NCBI RefSeq assembly: GCF_000344805.1
Contig: NC_020453.1
Location: 6,853,001-6,917,000 of the forward strand
Reading direction: 5' to 3'
Source of the DNA: Bradyrhizobium oligotrophicum S58
Lineage (GTDB): Bacteria; Pseudomonadota; Alphaproteobacteria; Rhizobiales; Xanthobacteraceae
Length of the DNA stretch: 64,000 nt
Positions 34,318 to 46,862 of this stretch are shown here, piece by piece. A program made the translations under genes and the position numbers. A model generated the notes under the pieces. The model did no database searches and had not been told where the DNA came from. It saw only the letters and a program-made list of their open reading frames with translations. Position 1 is the stretch's first letter. Each line of letters starts with the position of its first letter.

Positions 34318-35400
34318 ATGTCGCTTCCGCAGACTCAGAACGCCAACGACATCTCCACCGTCATCGCGACGCTTGCGAGCCGCCAGTCGCAGCGCGCGAA
34401 GACCGAGCCCCTGAGCGGCCCGAAGCGTGCGGCCGTGATGATGCTGGCGCTCGGCGAGCAGTATGGCGGCAAGATCTGGCAGCAGCTCGACGACGACGAG
34501 GTGCGCGAGCTCTCGCTCGCGATGTCCACGCTCGGCACCGTCGAGGCCGACGTGGTCGAGGACCTGATGCTCGAATTCGTTTCGCGGATGTCGGCCTCCG
34601 GCGCGCTGATGGGCAATTTCGACGCCACCGAACGGCTGCTGCAGCAATATCTGCCGTCGGAGCGGGTCACCGGCATCATGGACGAGATCCGCGGCCCCGC
34701 GGGCCGCAACATGTGGGAGAAGCTCTCCAACGTCCAGGAAGAGGTGCTCGCCAACTACCTCAAGAACGAATATCCGCAGACCATCGCCGTCGTGCTGTCC
34801 AAGCTGAAGCCCGAGCATGCCGCGCGCGTGCTCGCGATCCTGCCCGAGGACATGGCGCTCGACGTCATCGGCCGCATGCTGCGCATGGAAGCGGTGCAGA
34901 AGGAGGTCATCGAGCGCGTCGAGCAGACGCTGCGGGTCGAGTTCATGTCGAACCTGTCGCAGACCCGCCGCCGCGACGCCCACGAGGTGATGGCCGAGAT
35001 CTTCAACAATTTCGACCGCCAGACCGAGACCCGCTTCATCACCTCTCTCGAAGAAGAGAACCGCGAGTCCGCCGAGCGCATCAAGGCGCTGATGTTCACC
35101 TTCGACGACCTGATCAAGCTCGATTCCGCCTCGGCGCAGACGCTGCTGCGCAATGTCGACAAGGACAAGCTCGGCGTGGCGCTCAAGAGCGCCAACGAGG
35201 AGGTCCGCAACTTCTTCTTCGGCAACATGTCGTCGCGCGCCGCCAAGATGCTGCAGGACGACATGGCCGCAATGGGACCTGTGCGCCTGCGCGACGTCGA
35301 CGAGGCGCAGGCCCTGCTCGTCAACCTCGCAAAGGACCTCGCCGCCAAGGGCGAGATCATGCTCAGCAAGAACCGCGCCGACGACGAACTGGTGTACTGA
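34318..35400 (+). CDS. fliG: Flagellar motor switch protein FliG
   Basis: 360 residues. N-terminal [21 protein letters not shown], middle-domain EHPQ-like region [23 protein letters not shown] (quoted in parts), and C-terminal torque helix [34 protein letters not shown]. FliG docks on FliF and transmits torque from the stator. Its stop overlaps the fliH ATG (TGATG), indicating coupled translation. Confidence 0.96.
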   Translation: MSLPQTQNANDISTVIATLASRQSQRAKTEPLSGPKRAAVMMLALGEQYGGKIWQQLDDDEVRELSLAMSTLGTVEADVVEDLMLEFVSRMSASGALMGNFDATERLLQQYLPSERVTGIMDEIRGPAGRNMWEKLSNVQEEVLANYLKNEYPQTIAVVLSKLKPEHAARVLAILPEDMALDVIGRMLRMEAVQKEVIERVEQTLRVEFMSNLSQTRRRDAHEVMAEIFNNFDRQTETRFITSLEEENRESAERIKALMFTFDDLIKLDSASAQTLLRNVDKDKLGVALKSANEEVRNFFFGNMSSRAAKMLQDDMAAMGPVRLRDVDEAQALLVNLAKDLAAKGEIMLSKNRADDELVY

Positions 35401-36020
35401 TGGCTCAGCCCGCGAAATTCCTGTTCGATACCGATTTCGCCGCGCCGGAGAAGACGACGCGGGAGCGTGCGGCCACGTCCGCCGAGATTGCACAGAAAGT
35501 CGCGGCCGCCGAAGCTGCCGCCTACCGCAACGGCTACGAGGCGGCGCAGCGCGAGGCCAAGGTCGAGGCCGACCGCCGCGTCGCGTCGGCGCTGGAGCAG
35601 ATCAACATCCAATTGCAGGGCATCTCCGCCCGCTTCTCCGGCATCGAGACGCGGATGGAAAACGAAGCAGTCGACGTCGCGGTTGCCGTCGCGCGCAAGC
35701 TGTGCGCGGCGCTGGTCGCCGCCGAGCCGCTCGGCGAGATCACCGGCCTGGTGCATGACTGCTTCGCGCATCTGGTGGCCACGCCGCATCTGGTGCTCCG
35801 GATCAACGACAGCCTGTACGAGCTCGCCCGCGAGAAGATCGAAAAGCTCGCCAAGCAGAGCGGCTTCGAGGGCCGCCTGGTGATCCTCGCAGAGCCGGAG
35901 ATCGCGACCGGCGACTGCCGCATCGAATGGGCCGACGGGGGCGTCGTGCTGGAGCGCGACGCCATCGATGCCAAGATCAACGAACTGGTCGGGCGCTACA
36001 TCGCGTCCCGGAAAGACTAG
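35400..36020 (+). CDS. fliH: FliH-type flagellar export ATPase regulator
   Basis: 206 residues from the ATG at 35400, overlapping the fliG stop by one base. [17 protein letters not shown] is the conserved N-terminus (Trp-free, Phe-rich). A charged helical part follows (residues 25-85, AQKVAAAEAAAYRNGYEAAQ), then the FliH C-terminal domain with GCRIEWADGG-like GDCRIEWADGGVVLERD. FliH holds the FliI ATPase at the export gate; the Caulobacter homologue is FlbE. No fliI is seen in this window. Confidence 0.88.
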   Translation: MAQPAKFLFDTDFAAPEKTTRERAATSAEIAQKVAAAEAAAYRNGYEAAQREAKVEADRRVASALEQINIQLQGISARFSGIETRMENEAVDVAVAVARKLCAALVAAEPLGEITGLVHDCFAHLVATPHLVLRINDSLYELAREKIEKLAKQSGFEGRLVILAEPEIATGDCRIEWADGGVVLERDAIDAKINELVGRYIASRKD

Positions 36021-36050
36021 GCCATCGAAATGGCCGAGGGAGTTTAAGTC

Positions 36051-36398
36051 ATGAGCGACAACGAGATCCCGCTTCCCGACCTCAACGCGGCGGACGCGCC
36101 TCCGCTGGGCGGCGACGTCGGCTACAACGAAGAAGAGCATGCCGCGCGCATCGCGGCCGACCTCGAAGCGGTGTTCGACGTGCCGGTGCAGGTCTCGGCC
36201 GTGCTCGGCCGTTCCAAGATGGATGTCGGCGAGCTCCTGAAGCTCGGGCCCGGCACCGTGCTCGAGCTCGACCGCAAGGTCGGCGAGGCCATCGACATCT
36301 ACGTCAACAACCGGCTCGTGGCACGCGGCGAGGTGGTTCTGGTCGAAGACAAGCTCGGCGTGACGATGACCGAAATCATCAAGTCCGACCGCAACTGA
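36051..36398 (+). CDS. fliN: Flagellar motor switch protein FliN
   Basis: 115 residues. The C-terminal SpoA domain is complete: DVPVQVSAVLGRSKMDVGELL, then GTVLELDRKVGEAIDIYVNN and ARGEVVLVEDKLGVTMTEII (quoted in parts). The N-terminal 35 residues are acidic and Pro-rich. FliN builds the C-ring with FliM; fliM itself is not in this window. It lies between fliH and flbD on the same strand. Confidence 0.95.
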   Translation: MSDNEIPLPDLNAADAPPLGGDVGYNEEEHAARIAADLEAVFDVPVQVSAVLGRSKMDVGELLKLGPGTVLELDRKVGEAIDIYVNNRLVARGEVVLVEDKLGVTMTEIIKSDRN

Positions 36399-36451
36399 CA
36401 GACATGACCTGCGCGCGTTTCGCAAGCGGCGCGACCGAATAGGAGACGAAC

Positions 36452-37831
<1,380 letters not shown>

Positions 37832-38284
37832 TCTGTCGACCTTCATCCGCATCATCGTCAGCGGCGCGCTCGTCCTGGGCGCGCCGCTTTCCGTTTCAGC
37901 AGCCGGTGGGGCGACGCGCGGCATGCTGGCAGGCTGCTGGGAGCAGATATCTCACGCACCGCTGATGCAGCCTTCGTCGGGCGAGGAGTGGGGTTCGCGC
38001 AGCTGGTGCTTCGCGCGCGAAGGCCAGTTGGTGTCGCGAACGATCGCATGCGGCACCGGCGGTTGCGACGGCTGGGACAATCAACGCAGCTATCGCTGGC
38101 GGCCGCCGTTCCTCGCGCTATCCGACGTCGACACGTCTGCTGACGGCAAGACGCAGACCCGGGTCTGGCGACGGTGCCGCGTCCAGTTCCTGACGCGAGA
38201 CTGGATGCAGTTGCAGAATTGCGAGCAGTCTCCCGATCCCTGGATTCGCGAGAAGCGACAACGACGCGCCAGGCGCGCTCAGCC

Positions 38285-38440
38285 TCAGGAATAGCTCGGC
38301 GCTTCGGGACTGCGGAAGATGTGGATGGGATCGCCCGGCGTGAACTCGCGCTGCGTGAGGACCGCATAGGCATACAGCGCAAGATAGAGGACCGCGACCG
38401 TGCCGACCACGTAGAGCGCCCAGGTTCCGATCCGTTTCAT
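38285..38440 (-). CDS. 51-residue single-pass membrane miniprotein
   Basis: MKRIGTWALYVVGTVAVLYL starts a protein with one TM helix (about residues 5-25) and a short polar tail (TQREFTPGDPIHIFRSPEAP). The ATG at 38440 has GGAG five bases upstream, a good spacing. It lies 79 bases after the flavin reductase stop on the same strand and converges with the exported protein gene, with overlapping 3' ends. It was hidden inside a longer false frame. Function unknown. Confidence 0.6.
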   Translation of the reverse strand: MKRIGTWALYVVGTVAVLYLALYAYAVLTQREFTPGDPIHIFRSPEAPSYS

Positions 38441-38519
38441 CAGCTCCGCCGCAAACACCGCCGAAAAGGCCTCGGCGCTTTTACGGCGTCCGGCTTCGCG
38501 ACGCCACCCCGCGCCGAAC

Positions 38520-39101
38520 TCACCCTTCGGGCGTGCGCCGCGGATCAGGCACGCTGAGCGCGGCAAGCCGGCCGAGATCGTCGTCGCGATCAACGGCGAC
38601 ATAGCCGCCATGCCAATACGCCAGGGCTGCGGCCTGCGGCGCGATGTCGACATGCACGACACGGCCGATCACGATGCCATGGGAATGCCGCTCGATGATC
38701 TCCTCGACCTCGCAATCCAGCGCAGCGAGCGCCCCGACCAGCAGTGGCACGCCCGTGACATGCTTGCGCCACTCGGCCCCGGCGAATCGCTCGGTGCCTC
38801 GGAGGCCGCCTTTACCCGAGAACCGCTCGGCCACCTCGATCTGGTCTGCGGCCAGCAGATTGGCCCCGAAAACGCGTTCCCGCTGCAGAATCGGCCATGA
38901 CGAGGCATTCCGGTTCAGGCTCACGATCACCGAGGGCGGCTCGATGGACAGCGACGACAGCGAACTCACGGTCATGCCGGTCACGTCATCGCCCCGCCCG
39001 ACGGTGATGACGCTGACGCCGCCGACCAGTTGGCGCATCGCAGAGCGGAAGTCGGGCTGAAGCGCCGTAGCATCGGGCATGTGACGGATGATGGAGTTCA
39101 T
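38520..39101 (-). CDS. NAD(P)H:flavin reductase domain protein, probable partner of SsuD
   Basis: 193 residues, GGAG before the ATG. The flavin reductase-like fold is shown by FRSAMRQLVGGVSVITVG, GMTVSSLSSLSIEPPSVIVSLNR, and CEVEEIIERHSHGIVIGRV (in parts). Such proteins supply reduced FMN to two-component monooxygenases. Its position directly after ssuB, 14 bases away, makes it the likely FMNH2 source for SsuD. It belongs to the flavin_reduct family and not to the SsuE flavodoxin-like family, so I give no symbol. Confidence 0.88.
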   Translation of the reverse strand: MNSIIRHMPDATALQPDFRSAMRQLVGGVSVITVGRGDDVTGMTVSSLSSLSIEPPSVIVSLNRNASSWPILQRERVFGANLLAADQIEVAERFSGKGGLRGTERFAGAEWRKHVTGVPLLVGALAALDCEVEEIIERHSHGIVIGRVVHVDIAPQAAALAYWHGGYVAVDRDDDLGRLAALSVPDPRRTPEG

Positions 39102-39115
39102 TGCGATGATATCTC

Positions 39116-39982
39116 CTACCCCGCCGTGCCCGGTCCAAGCAACTGGCCCAGGATCGAGCCTTCCAGCGCCGCCAGTTCGGCAGAGCCGCGCTGACGCGGC
39201 CGCGGCAGGCCGACCGTGATGTCCTCGGCGATCCGGCCATCCTCGATGACGAGCACGCGATCGGCCAGGGCCACGGCTTCCGCGACGTCATGGGTGACCA
39301 GGATTGCGGTAAATGTCTGATCGGCCCAGACCCGCTCGAGCAGGCGCTGCATCGCAATCCGCGTCAGCGCATCGAGCGCCCCCAGCGGCTCGTCGAAGGC
39401 CAGCAGGCGCGGTCCGCTCACCAGCGCCCGCGCCAGCGCAACGCGCTGCTTCTGGCCGCCCGACAGCACCGCCGGCCACTGGTCGCGCTTCTCGGCGAGG
39501 CCGACCTCTTCCAGCGCGTGCCGGGCGCGCTCATGCGCGCCAGCCGACTTGCGCTCACGGCCGAGACCGACCTCGACATTGGCCAGCACCCGCGCCCACG
39601 GCAGCAGCCGCGGTTCCTGGAACATGACGCGGATATCCTCGGGCCGCGCCGCGGCTTCGCCGAAGCTGATGCTGCCGGATGTCGGCTTGTCCAGCCCGGC
39701 GATCAGGCGCAGCAGCGTGCTCTTGCCGCAGCCGCTCTGGCCGACGATCGCGACGAACTGCCCGACCGGAATGTCCAGGTCGATGCCGCGCAGCACCTCG
39801 TTGTCACCGAACGACTTATGGAGGTCGCGGATCGCGAGCGGCAGGCCGCGCGCCTCGGGTCTTGCCGGCTGCGGCGACACGCCTGGCTTCCTCGCATGAC
39901 GGAAAGCCTCAGCATGCCCGATGACATCGGTGCTGTCGATCACGTCGACATCGGACAGGGGAACTCGGAGAGCTTGCTGCAT
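39116..39982 (-). CDS. ssuB: Aliphatic sulfonate ABC transporter ATP-binding protein SsuB
   Basis: 288 residues. Walker [10 protein letters not shown] (81-89), [12 protein letters not shown] (Q-loop with the Pro-Trp pattern of nitrate/sulfonate/taurine transporters), signature [15 protein letters not shown], Walker [15 protein letters not shown], and H-loop LVTHDVAEA. About 45 extra residues precede the domain. Energises import through SsuC. Separated from ssuC by 9 bases. Confidence 0.93.
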   Translation of the reverse strand: MQQALRVPLSDVDVIDSTDVIGHAEAFRHARKPGVSPQPARPEARGLPLAIRDLHKSFGDNEVLRGIDLDIPVGQFVAIVGQSGCGKSTLLRLIAGLDKPTSGSISFGEAAARPEDIRVMFQEPRLLPWARVLANVEVGLGRERKSAGAHERARHALEEVGLAEKRDQWPAVLSGGQKQRVALARALVSGPRLLAFDEPLGALDALTRIAMQRLLERVWADQTFTAILVTHDVAEAVALADRVLVIEDGRIAEDITVGLPRPRQRGSAELAALEGSILGQLLGPGTAG

Positions 39983-39991
39983 GTGCAGACC

Positions 39992-40798
39992 TCAATGCTT
40001 GCTGAAGGCCGGATGCCAGGACAGCGTCAGCCGCTCCAGCACCCGCGAGGCGCTGTCGGCGACCTTGCCCAGCAGGGCGTAGATCAGGATGGAGAGCACG
40101 ACGACGTCGATCTGCATGAACTCGCGCGCCTGCATCGCCATGTAGCCGAGGCCCGAGGAGGCCGCGATCGTCTCGGCGACAATCAAGGTGAGCCACATGA
40201 TGCCGAGCGCGAAGCGCAGGCCGACGAAGATCGACGGCAGTGCGCCGGGGAAGATCACGCGGCGAAACAGCTCGCCGTCGGTCATGCCATAGACGCGGCC
40301 CATTTCAATGAGTTGCGGATCGACGGTGCGAATCCCGTGCAGCGTGTTGAGGTAGACCGGGAAGAACACGCCGAGCGCGACGAGAAACAGCTTTGCGCTC
40401 TCGTCGATGCCGAACCACAGGATGACCAGCGGGATCAGCGCCAGATGCGGCACGTTGCGGATCATCTGCAGCGTGGTGTCGGTGAGCTTCGCCGACAGCT
40501 GCGACAGGCCATTCGCCAGACCAAAGGCGAAGCCGATGCCGCCGCCGATCAGAAAGCCGATCGAGGCGCGCCAGAAGCTGACCCAGATGTTGCGGCCGAG
40601 CTCGCCGGACAACAGCAGCTTCCATCCGGCGCGCGCGACGTCGCTCGGTGCGGGCAGCACGCGCGGCGGCACCAGGCCCGCAACCGAGGCCGCCTGCCAG
40701 ATCAGGATGATCGCGAGCGGCACCAGCCAGGGCAGGAATCCGTCCGCCCGCGGCACGGCCAGCTTGCGGACCTTGGGGAGGCTGTCGATCAGGCTCAT
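39992..40798 (-). CDS. ssuC: Aliphatic sulfonate ABC transporter permease SsuC
   Basis: 268 residues with about six TM segments and the permease coupling motif [31 protein letters not shown] (EAA-like, quoted only to this point in parts: [20 protein letters not shown]). The ATG overlaps the ssuD stop (ATGA). It makes the inner-membrane pore for sulfonates. Belongs to the nitrate/sulfonate/taurine subclass. Confidence 0.93.
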   Translation of the reverse strand: MSLIDSLPKVRKLAVPRADGFLPWLVPLAIILIWQAASVAGLVPPRVLPAPSDVARAGWKLLLSGELGRNIWVSFWRASIGFLIGGGIGFAFGLANGLSQLSAKLTDTTLQMIRNVPHLALIPLVILWFGIDESAKLFLVALGVFFPVYLNTLHGIRTVDPQLIEMGRVYGMTDGELFRRVIFPGALPSIFVGLRFALGIMWLTLIVAETIAASSGLGYMAMQAREFMQIDVVVLSILIYALLGKVADSASRVLERLTLSWHPAFSKH

Positions 40799-41973
40799 GA
40801 TTGCGAGGCCCTCTGCAACGGACGATGCTCGTTGGCGATGGTCTCGCCGAACGGCCCGGTATTGGCGCGGAGTTTGGTCACGTTGCCGCCCTGCCCCGAG
40901 ACATTCAAGCCAAGCTTGGGGAATACCAGCTCGGCGAAGCGATAGGCTTCCTCAAGATGCGGGTAGCCGGACAGGATGAAGGTGTCGATGCCGATATCCT
41001 GATACTCGCGGATGCGCGCCGCCACCGTGTCGGGATCGCCGACCAGCGCCGTGCCGGCGCCGCCACGGACGAGGCCGACGCCGGCCCACAGGTTCGGGCT
41101 GATCTCGAGCTTGTCGCGGCGGCCGCCATGCAGCTGCGACATCCGCTGCTGCCCGACCGAGTCCATGCGCGCGAAAATCTTCTGCGCCGAGGCGATGGTG
41201 TCGTCGGTGACGTGCTTGATGAGATCGTCGGCGGCAGCCCAGGCCTCCTCATTGGTCTCGCGCACGATCACGTGCAGGCGGATGCCGAACGACAACTTGC
41301 GCCCGCGCGGGTCGGCAACGGCCTTCACCTTGGCGATCTTGGCAGCGACGTCGGCCGGCGGCTCGCCCCAGGTGAGATATTTCTCGACGGTGTCGACGGC
41401 GACGTCGATGCCGGCATCCGAGGAGCCGCCGAAGAACAGCGGCGGCCGCGGCGACTGCACCGGCGGAAACAGCAGGCGGCCATCCTCGACCTGGATGTGC
41501 TTGCCGGAGAAGTTGACGGCCTCGCCTTCGAGCAGCGCATTGTAGACGGTGAGGAACTCGCGGGTGACCTCGTAGCGTTCCTCATGCGAAAGGAAGACGC
41601 CGTCACCCTTGTTCTCGACCGGATCGCCGCCGGTCACGACGTTGACCAGCAGCCGTCCATTGGTGACGCGGTCGAGCGTCGCGGTCATGCGCGCGGCGAC
41701 CGCCGGCGATTGCAGGCCGGGTCGCACCGCGACGAGATAGCGCAGCTTCTCGGTGAACGGCGCCACCGCCGAGGCAACGATCCAGGAATCCTCGCAGCTG
41801 CGCCCCGTGGGGATCAGCACGCCGTAATAGCCGAGCTGATCGGCTGCCTGCGCCACCTGGCGCAGATAGTTGAAATTGACCTCGCGGCCGCCTTGTGACG
41901 TGCCGAGATAGCGGCCGTCGCCATGGGTCGGCAGGAACCACAGCACATTGGGCTTCGACGAATCGTTACTCAT
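40795..41973 (-). CDS. ssuD: FMNH2-dependent alkanesulfonate monooxygenase SsuD
   Basis: 392 residues from the ATG at 41973; the 18-residue upstream extension overlaps the ssuA end and is unlikely. Luciferase-like TIM barrel: [44 protein letters not shown], and [16 protein letters not shown]. SsuD cleaves C1-C14 alkanesulfonates to aldehyde and sulfite using FMNH2 and O2. Lies directly after the binding-protein gene, giving the order ssuA-D-C-B-reductase. Confidence 0.95.
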   Translation of the reverse strand: MSNDSSKPNVLWFLPTHGDGRYLGTSQGGREVNFNYLRQVAQAADQLGYYGVLIPTGRSCEDSWIVASAVAPFTEKLRYLVAVRPGLQSPAVAARMTATLDRVTNGRLLVNVVTGGDPVENKGDGVFLSHEERYEVTREFLTVYNALLEGEAVNFSGKHIQVEDGRLLFPPVQSPRPPLFFGGSSDAGIDVAVDTVEKYLTWGEPPADVAAKIAKVKAVADPRGRKLSFGIRLHVIVRETNEEAWAAADDLIKHVTDDTIASAQKIFARMDSVGQQRMSQLHGGRRDKLEISPNLWAGVGLVRGGAGTALVGDPDTVAARIREYQDIGIDTFILSGYPHLEEAYRFAELVFPKLGLNVSGQGGNVTKLRANTGPFGETIANEHRPLQRASQS

Positions 41974-42008
41974 GTCGATGTCTTTCGGATTGGTGTCGCG
42001 ATCGGGCG

Positions 42009-42965
42009 TCAGGTGGACGGTGTCCACTTCCAGACGATGTCGGCGACGTTGACGGGCTTCGGAATGAGGCCAACGCGCGCGAAACGGTCGGCAACGGCCT
42101 GCTGACTCTTGATGATCTCGTCGTCGATCGGCACGACGCTGTAGACCGAGCGATCGACGAAGCGCTTGACCGCTTCAGGATCGACCCCGGTGGCTTCTGC
42201 TTGCGCCTTGGCCACCTCGTCGTGATGACTGTTGGCCCACACGCCCTCGGCTGCGAAGGCCGCGTTCAGCCTGGCGACGACGGCGGGATACTTTTCCACG
42301 AAGTCGCTGCCCACGATGTAGAACGAGTTCGGCTTGTGCACGTCCTTGTCCCACGCGATCACCCGCGCATTCTCCTTGAGCTCGGCGAGCGCGAGATAGG
42401 GATCCCAGATCGACCAGGCGTCGACCGAGCCCTTGACGAAGGCGGCGGTGGCGTCGGCCGGCGCGAGCGGTGCCGGCGTGATGTCGCTCCACGACAGGCC
42501 TGCCTTCTCGAGGGCTGCGACCAGCAGATTGTGCGCGCTCGAGCCCTTGCCGAACGCGACGCGCTTGCCCTTGAGATCGGCGAGCGTCTTGATCGGTGAG
42601 TCCTTGGGCACGACGATCGCCTGGCTGCTGCCGTTCTGCCTGACGGCGGCGGCATAGCGGATCCTGGCGCTGGCCGCCTGCGCGAAGATCGGCGGCGCGT
42701 CGCCGACATAGCCGAAATCGACGCTGCCGACATTGATGGCCTCCAGCAGCGGCGGACCGAACTGGAAGTCGACCCAGACGATGTCGATGCCGGCGGGCTT
42801 GAACGTGTCCTCAATGGTACGGTGGGCCTTCACGGCCGGGAAGAAGCCGCCCTTCTGGGTGCCGATGCGGATCTCCTTCGGCTTGTCCTCGGCGCGCAGC
42901 GGCGCCGACCACGCCACCACGGCAGCAGATCCCAAAGACAGTTTCAGAAAATCACGACGCTTCAT
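42009..42965 (-). CDS. ssuA: Aliphatic sulfonate periplasmic binding protein SsuA
   Basis: 318 residues from the ATG at 42965; the longer frame upstream has no signal. The N-terminus [20 protein letters not shown] is a twin-arginine-type signal (RRDFLK). The mature part has [38 protein letters not shown] (in parts) and [14 protein letters not shown], typical of the NrtA/SsuA/TauA group. Captures sulfonates in the periplasm. First gene of the ssu operon, divergent from nap. Confidence 0.9.
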   Translation of the reverse strand: MKRRDFLKLSLGSAAVVAWSAPLRAEDKPKEIRIGTQKGGFFPAVKAHRTIEDTFKPAGIDIVWVDFQFGPPLLEAINVGSVDFGYVGDAPPIFAQAASARIRYAAAVRQNGSSQAIVVPKDSPIKTLADLKGKRVAFGKGSSAHNLLVAALEKAGLSWSDITPAPLAPADATAAFVKGSVDAWSIWDPYLALAELKENARVIAWDKDVHKPNSFYIVGSDFVEKYPAVVARLNAAFAAEGVWANSHHDEVAKAQAEATGVDPEAVKRFVDRSVYSVVPIDDEIIKSQQAVADRFARVGLIPKPVNVADIVWKWTPST

Positions 42966-43236
42966 TGCCCTCTCCGACCAAGACCCGCGCATCCGCGTTG
43001 ATGCGATGCACAGGATGATGGTGGCGGGCGAAACGCGTGTCGAGCACCCCGGAAAAATAGCGATGCCGGTCCTGTTTCGTCGCACCGCGAGGGGATGTTC
43101 GTATCGAAACGGCGGCGCAAAGCAGCGAGAATTTCTCGGTATCGACAACCCGATCACGGGTCTTCACGGTCCATCAACCACGATCGCGGTTCGGCGGCGC
43201 GCAGATCCGAGGCCAGCCGTCGCCGCGGTTCCCGGG

Positions 43237-43250
43237 TTGATTCAAGTCAA
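43237..43250 (+). promoter_or_regulatory. FNR/FixK-type box upstream of napE
   Basis: TTGATTCAAGTCAA matches TTGAT-N4-ATCAA at 9 of 10 defined bases (A to G in the right half). Its centre is about 100 bases before the napE ATG, leaving room for a start site some 41 bases downstream of the centre. In Bradyrhizobium the nap operon is activated by FixK2 at low oxygen (established), which supports the assignment. Confidence 0.75.
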
Positions 43251-43342
43251 GGCCATCGCAGGGCATCCCGGCCTATAATGAAGGCAGGCGCGGCCCGGAT
43301 GCCGTAACCACTCCCCCTACCTACCTAGCAGAGAAATCTCTC

Positions 43343-43528
43343 ATGTCGCTCGTCGGCAGCGATGCGAATGCGCGTGCGCGTCGCAGACGCATGGAAATTT
43401 TTGCCTTCCTGTTCCTCACGGCCGTGCTGATGCCCGCGCTCGCGGTCGCCACCGTAGGGTCCTACGGGCTCACGGTGTGGGTCTACCAGATGATGGCCGG
43501 GCCGCCCGGCCCGCCATCGCAGCACTGA
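43343..43528 (+). CDS. napE: NapE, small membrane protein of the periplasmic nitrate reductase operon
   Basis: 61 residues. Basic N-terminus (ARARRRRMEIFAFLFLTA) and one TM helix (about 18-48) followed by GPPGPPSQH. NapE is a short single-pass protein of unknown function that begins nap operons in alphaproteobacteria. Seventeen bases separate it from napD. Confidence 0.88.
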   Translation: MSLVGSDANARARRRRMEIFAFLFLTAVLMPALAVATVGSYGLTVWVYQMMAGPPGPPSQH

Positions 43529-43545
43529 CCGGAAGGACGAATCAC

Positions 43546-43866
43546 ATGCTCACCACCCGTACCTCCGTCGACCGGCGCGCGCTGATCACCGGCCGCGTGC
43601 TGACGGCAGAGCCCGTCGTCGCACCGCCCTCCGGCGAGATCGCCAGCATCATCGTGCAGACCCGCCCCGAGCAGCTCGATCGCGTCGCCGCCGACATCGT
43701 CGCGATGTCCGGCTGCGAGATCCACGGCCGCGACGAACGCGGCAAGCTGATCGTCGTGGTCGATGCGCCCAATGCCGGCGCGCTCGGCGCCACCATGAAC
43801 AGCATCGGGCTGTTGCCGCACGTGCACTCCGCCTGCCTCGTCTTCCACGCTATCGACGCCGGCTAA
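43546..43866 (+). CDS. napD: NapD, cytoplasmic chaperone for NapA export
   Basis: 106 residues from the ATG at 43546 with GGAAGGACGA upstream. The ferredoxin-like fold is seen in IASIIVQTRPEQLDRVAADI, CEIHGRDERGKLIVVVDA and LGATMNSIGLLPHVHSACLV. NapD binds the twin-arginine signal of NapA and prevents early export. The first 23 residues of the longer frame belong to napE in another frame. Confidence 0.9.
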   Translation: MLTTRTSVDRRALITGRVLTAEPVVAPPSGEIASIIVQTRPEQLDRVAADIVAMSGCEIHGRDERGKLIVVVDAPNAGALGATMNSIGLLPHVHSACLVFHAIDAG

Positions 43867-43881
43867 TCACACGAGACCACA

Positions 43882-46386
43882 ATGACCGAACCAAAGATCG
43901 ATCGCCGTCAGATGCTCAAGCTGGAAGCCGCCGCGATTGCCGCGGCCGCCGCTGGCATGCCCGGCAGCTCGCTTGCAGCGAACCTCGTCACCGAGCGCGA
44001 GGCCAGCGAGTTGAAATGGGACAAGGCCGCCTGCCGCTTCTGTGGCACCGGCTGCAGCGTGATGGTCGCGACCAAGGACAACCGCGTCGTCGCCACCCAT
44101 GGCGACATCAAGGCCGAGGTCAATCGCGGCCTGAACTGCGTCAAGGGCTACTTCCTGTCCAAGATCATGTACGGCCATGACCGCCTGACGCATCCGATGC
44201 TGCGCAAGACCAACGGCAAGTACGACAAGAACGGCGATTTCACGCCCGTGACGTGGGACGAGGCCTTCGACATCATGGCGTCGAAGTACAAGGACGCGCT
44301 GAAGAAGCGCGGCCCGTCCGGTGTCGGCATGTTCGGCTCGGGCCAGTGGACGATCTGGGAAGGCTACGCCGCCTCGAAGCTGTTCAAGGCCGGCTTCCGC
44401 TCCAACAACATCGATCCCAATGCGCGGCACTGCATGGCGTCGGCCGTCGCCGGCATGATGCGCACCTTCGGCATCGACGAGCCGCCCGGCTGCTACGACG
44501 ACATCGAGGCCACCGATGCGTTCGTGCTGTGGGGCTCCAACATGGCGGAGATGCATCCGATCCTGTGGAGCCGCGTCACCGACCGCCGGCTGTCGGCGCC
44601 GCATGTCCAGGTCGCCGTGCTCTCGACCTTCGAGCATCGCTCGTTCGACCTCGCCGACATCGGCATGGTGTTCAAGCCGCAGACCGATCTCTACATCCTC
44701 AACGCGATCGCCAACCACATCATCAAGACCGGCCGCGTCAACAAGGAGTTCATCACCGCCCACACCGTGTTCAAGCGCGGCCAGACCGACATCGGCTACG
44801 GCCTGCGGCCCGAGCATCCGCTGGAGAAGAAGGCGACCGGCCGCACCAAGGCCAATGACGCCACCGACATCTCGTTCGACGAATACGCAAAATTCGTCTC
44901 CGACTACACGCTGGAGAAGGCCGCCGAAATGTCCGGCGTGCCGCTGAACCGGCTCGAGGCGCTGGCCGAGCTCTATGCCGATCCCAAGACCAAGGTGGTC
45001 TCGTTCTGGACCATGGGCTTCAACCAGCACACCCGCGGCGTCTGGTGCAACAACCTCGTCTACAACATCCATCTGCTGACGGGAAAGATCGCCGAGCCCG
45101 GCAACAGCCCGTTCTCGCTGACCGGCCAGCCGTCGGCCTGCGGCACCGCGCGCGAGGTCGGCACCTTCTCGCACCGCCTGCCCGCCGACATGGTCGTCAC
45201 CAACAAGGAGCATCGCACCAAGGCCGAGCACATCTGGCAGCTGCCGGAAGGCACGATCCCGGACAAGCCGGGCTATCACGCCGTGCTGCAGAGCCGGATG
45301 CTGAAGGACGGCCTGCTCAACGCCTATTGGGTCCAGGTCAACAACAATCTCCAGGCCGGTCCGAACGCGAATGAAGAGACCTATCCGGGCTTCCGCAATC
45401 CCGACAATTTCATCGTCGTCTCCGACGCCTATCCGTCCGTGACCGCGCTCGCCGCCGATCTCATTCTGCCGACCGCGATGTGGGTGGAGAAGGAAGGCGC
45501 CTATGGCAATGCCGAGCGCCGCACCCAGTTCTGGCATCAGCTGGTGTCCGCGCCCGGCGAGGCGCGCTCGGACCTGTGGCAGCTGATGGAGTTCTCCAAG
45601 CGCTTCAAGATCGAGGAGGTCTGGCCCGAGGAGCTGATCGCCAAGAAGCCCGACGTGCGCGGCAAGACGCTGTTCGACGTGCTCTACAAGAACGGCCAGG
45701 TCGACAAATTCCCGGTCGACCAGATCGAGCCGGGCTATGCCAACGACGAGTCCAAGGCGTTCGGCTTCTACGTCCACAAGGGCCTGTTCGAGGAATACGC
45801 CTCGTTCGGCCGCGGCCACGGCCATGACCTCGCGCCGTTCGAGGCCTATCACAAGGAGCGTGGCCTGCGCTGGCCTGTGGTCGACGGCAAGGAGACGCGC
45901 TGGCGTTTTCGCGAGGGCTCCGACCCTTACGTCAAGGCCGGCACCGGCGTGCAGTTCTATGGCTTCCCCGACGGCAAGGCGCGCATCTTCGCGCTACCCT
46001 ACGAACCGCCGGCGGAATCGCCCGACAAGGACTATCCGTTCTGGCTGTCGACCGGCCGCGTCGTCGAGCACTGGCATTCCGGCACCATGACCCGTCGCGT
46101 GCCCGAGCTCTACAAGGCGTTCCCCGAAGCGGTCTGCTTCATGCATCCGGATGATGCGCAGGAAGCCAATCTGCGGCGCGGCGACGAGGTGAAGGTGGCG
46201 TCGCGACGCGGCTTCATCCGCGCCCGCGTCGAGACCCGCGGCCGCGACAAGCCGCCGCGCGGGCTCGTGTTCGTGCCGTGGTTCGACGAGTCGAAGCTGA
46301 TCAACAAGGTGACGCTCGACGCCACCGATCCGATCTCGCTGCAGACCGACTACAAGAAATGCGCCGTGCGCATCGAGCGGGTGTGA
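43882..46386 (+). CDS. napA: Periplasmic nitrate reductase catalytic subunit NapA
   Basis: 834 residues, standard length. Tat signal [19 protein letters not shown]; [4Fe-4S] ligands C51, C54, C58 and C86 (CRFCGTGC ... NCVKG); molybdenum ligand C184 in [12 protein letters not shown]. Bis-MGD-binding segments such as [13 protein letters not shown] and [15 protein letters not shown] are present. Reduces nitrate to nitrite in the periplasm. All ligands intact, so it should be functional. Electron supply by NapC and NapB, encoded next. Confidence 0.97.
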   Translation: MTEPKIDRRQMLKLEAAAIAAAAAGMPGSSLAANLVTEREASELKWDKAACRFCGTGCSVMVATKDNRVVATHGDIKAEVNRGLNCVKGYFLSKIMYGHDRLTHPMLRKTNGKYDKNGDFTPVTWDEAFDIMASKYKDALKKRGPSGVGMFGSGQWTIWEGYAASKLFKAGFRSNNIDPNARHCMASAVAGMMRTFGIDEPPGCYDDIEATDAFVLWGSNMAEMHPILWSRVTDRRLSAPHVQVAVLSTFEHRSFDLADIGMVFKPQTDLYILNAIANHIIKTGRVNKEFITAHTVFKRGQTDIGYGLRPEHPLEKKATGRTKANDATDISFDEYAKFVSDYTLEKAAEMSGVPLNRLEALAELYADPKTKVVSFWTMGFNQHTRGVWCNNLVYNIHLLTGKIAEPGNSPFSLTGQPSACGTAREVGTFSHRLPADMVVTNKEHRTKAEHIWQLPEGTIPDKPGYHAVLQSRMLKDGLLNAYWVQVNNNLQAGPNANEETYPGFRNPDNFIVVSDAYPSVTALAADLILPTAMWVEKEGAYGNAERRTQFWHQLVSAPGEARSDLWQLMEFSKRFKIEEVWPEELIAKKPDVRGKTLFDVLYKNGQVDKFPVDQIEPGYANDESKAFGFYVHKGLFEEYASFGRGHGHDLAPFEAYHKERGLRWPVVDGKETRWRFREGSDPYVKAGTGVQFYGFPDGKARIFALPYEPPAESPDKDYPFWLSTGRVVEHWHSGTMTRRVPELYKAFPEAVCFMHPDDAQEANLRRGDEVKVASRRGFIRARVETRGRDKPPRGLVFVPWFDESKLINKVTLDATDPISLQTDYKKCAVRIERV

Positions 46387-46391
46387 CGATC

Positions 46392-46862
46392 ATGATCAAG
46401 AAACTTGCAATGATGCTGATCGCGGCAAGCGTTGCGGCCGGCTCGAGCGCGCTGCTCGCCCAGAGCGTCTCTTCGTCCCTGCGCGGCTCTGCGCCGCTTA
46501 ACGACGAAGGTCCTGCGCCGCCGATCCAGCCGATGAAGAACACCGCCGAGAGGGAGGTGCGAAACTATCCGGAGCAGCCGCCGGTGATTCCGCATGCCAT
46601 CGACGGCTATCAGGTCGACATGCAGGGCAACAAATGCCTGTCCTGCCACGCCCGCGCGCGCACCGCGGAATCGAAGGCGCCGATGCTGTCGATCACCCAT
46701 TTCATGGATCGTGACGGCCAGTTCCTGGCGTCGGTGTCGCCGCGCCGTTTCTTCTGCACCCAGTGCCACGTGCCGCAGAGCACAGCCAATCCGCCTGTCA
46801 GCAACGACTTCGTCGACATCGATACCATGCTGTCCCGCGCCAAGCCCGGTGGTGCGCGATGA
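46392..46862 (+). CDS. napB: NapB, di-haem cytochrome c subunit of periplasmic nitrate reductase
   Basis: 156 residues from the ATG at 46392. Signal peptide [20 protein letters not shown]; two haem motifs CLSCH and CTQCH; NapB landmarks [11 protein letters not shown] and HFMDRDGQ. Passes electrons from NapC to NapA. Its stop overlaps the napC ATG (ATGA). Confidence 0.95.
   Translation: MIKKLAMMLIAASVAAGSSALLAQSVSSSLRGSAPLNDEGPAPPIQPMKNTAEREVRNYPEQPPVIPHAIDGYQVDMQGNKCLSCHARARTAESKAPMLSITHFMDRDGQFLASVSPRRFFCTQCHVPQSTANPPVSNDFVDIDTMLSRAKPGGAR

Noticed and set aside
32656..35493. Very long minus-strand open frame (945 codons) opposite fliF and fliG
   Set aside because: It is a shadow of high-GC coding sequence in the opposite strand; the flagellar genes are certain, and the antisense product is His/Arg/Leu-rich low complexity.
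43867..45852. Minus-strand open frame of 661 codons opposite napA
   Set aside because: Same cause: antisense of a highly biased GC-rich gene with no domain, while NapA has all its ligands.
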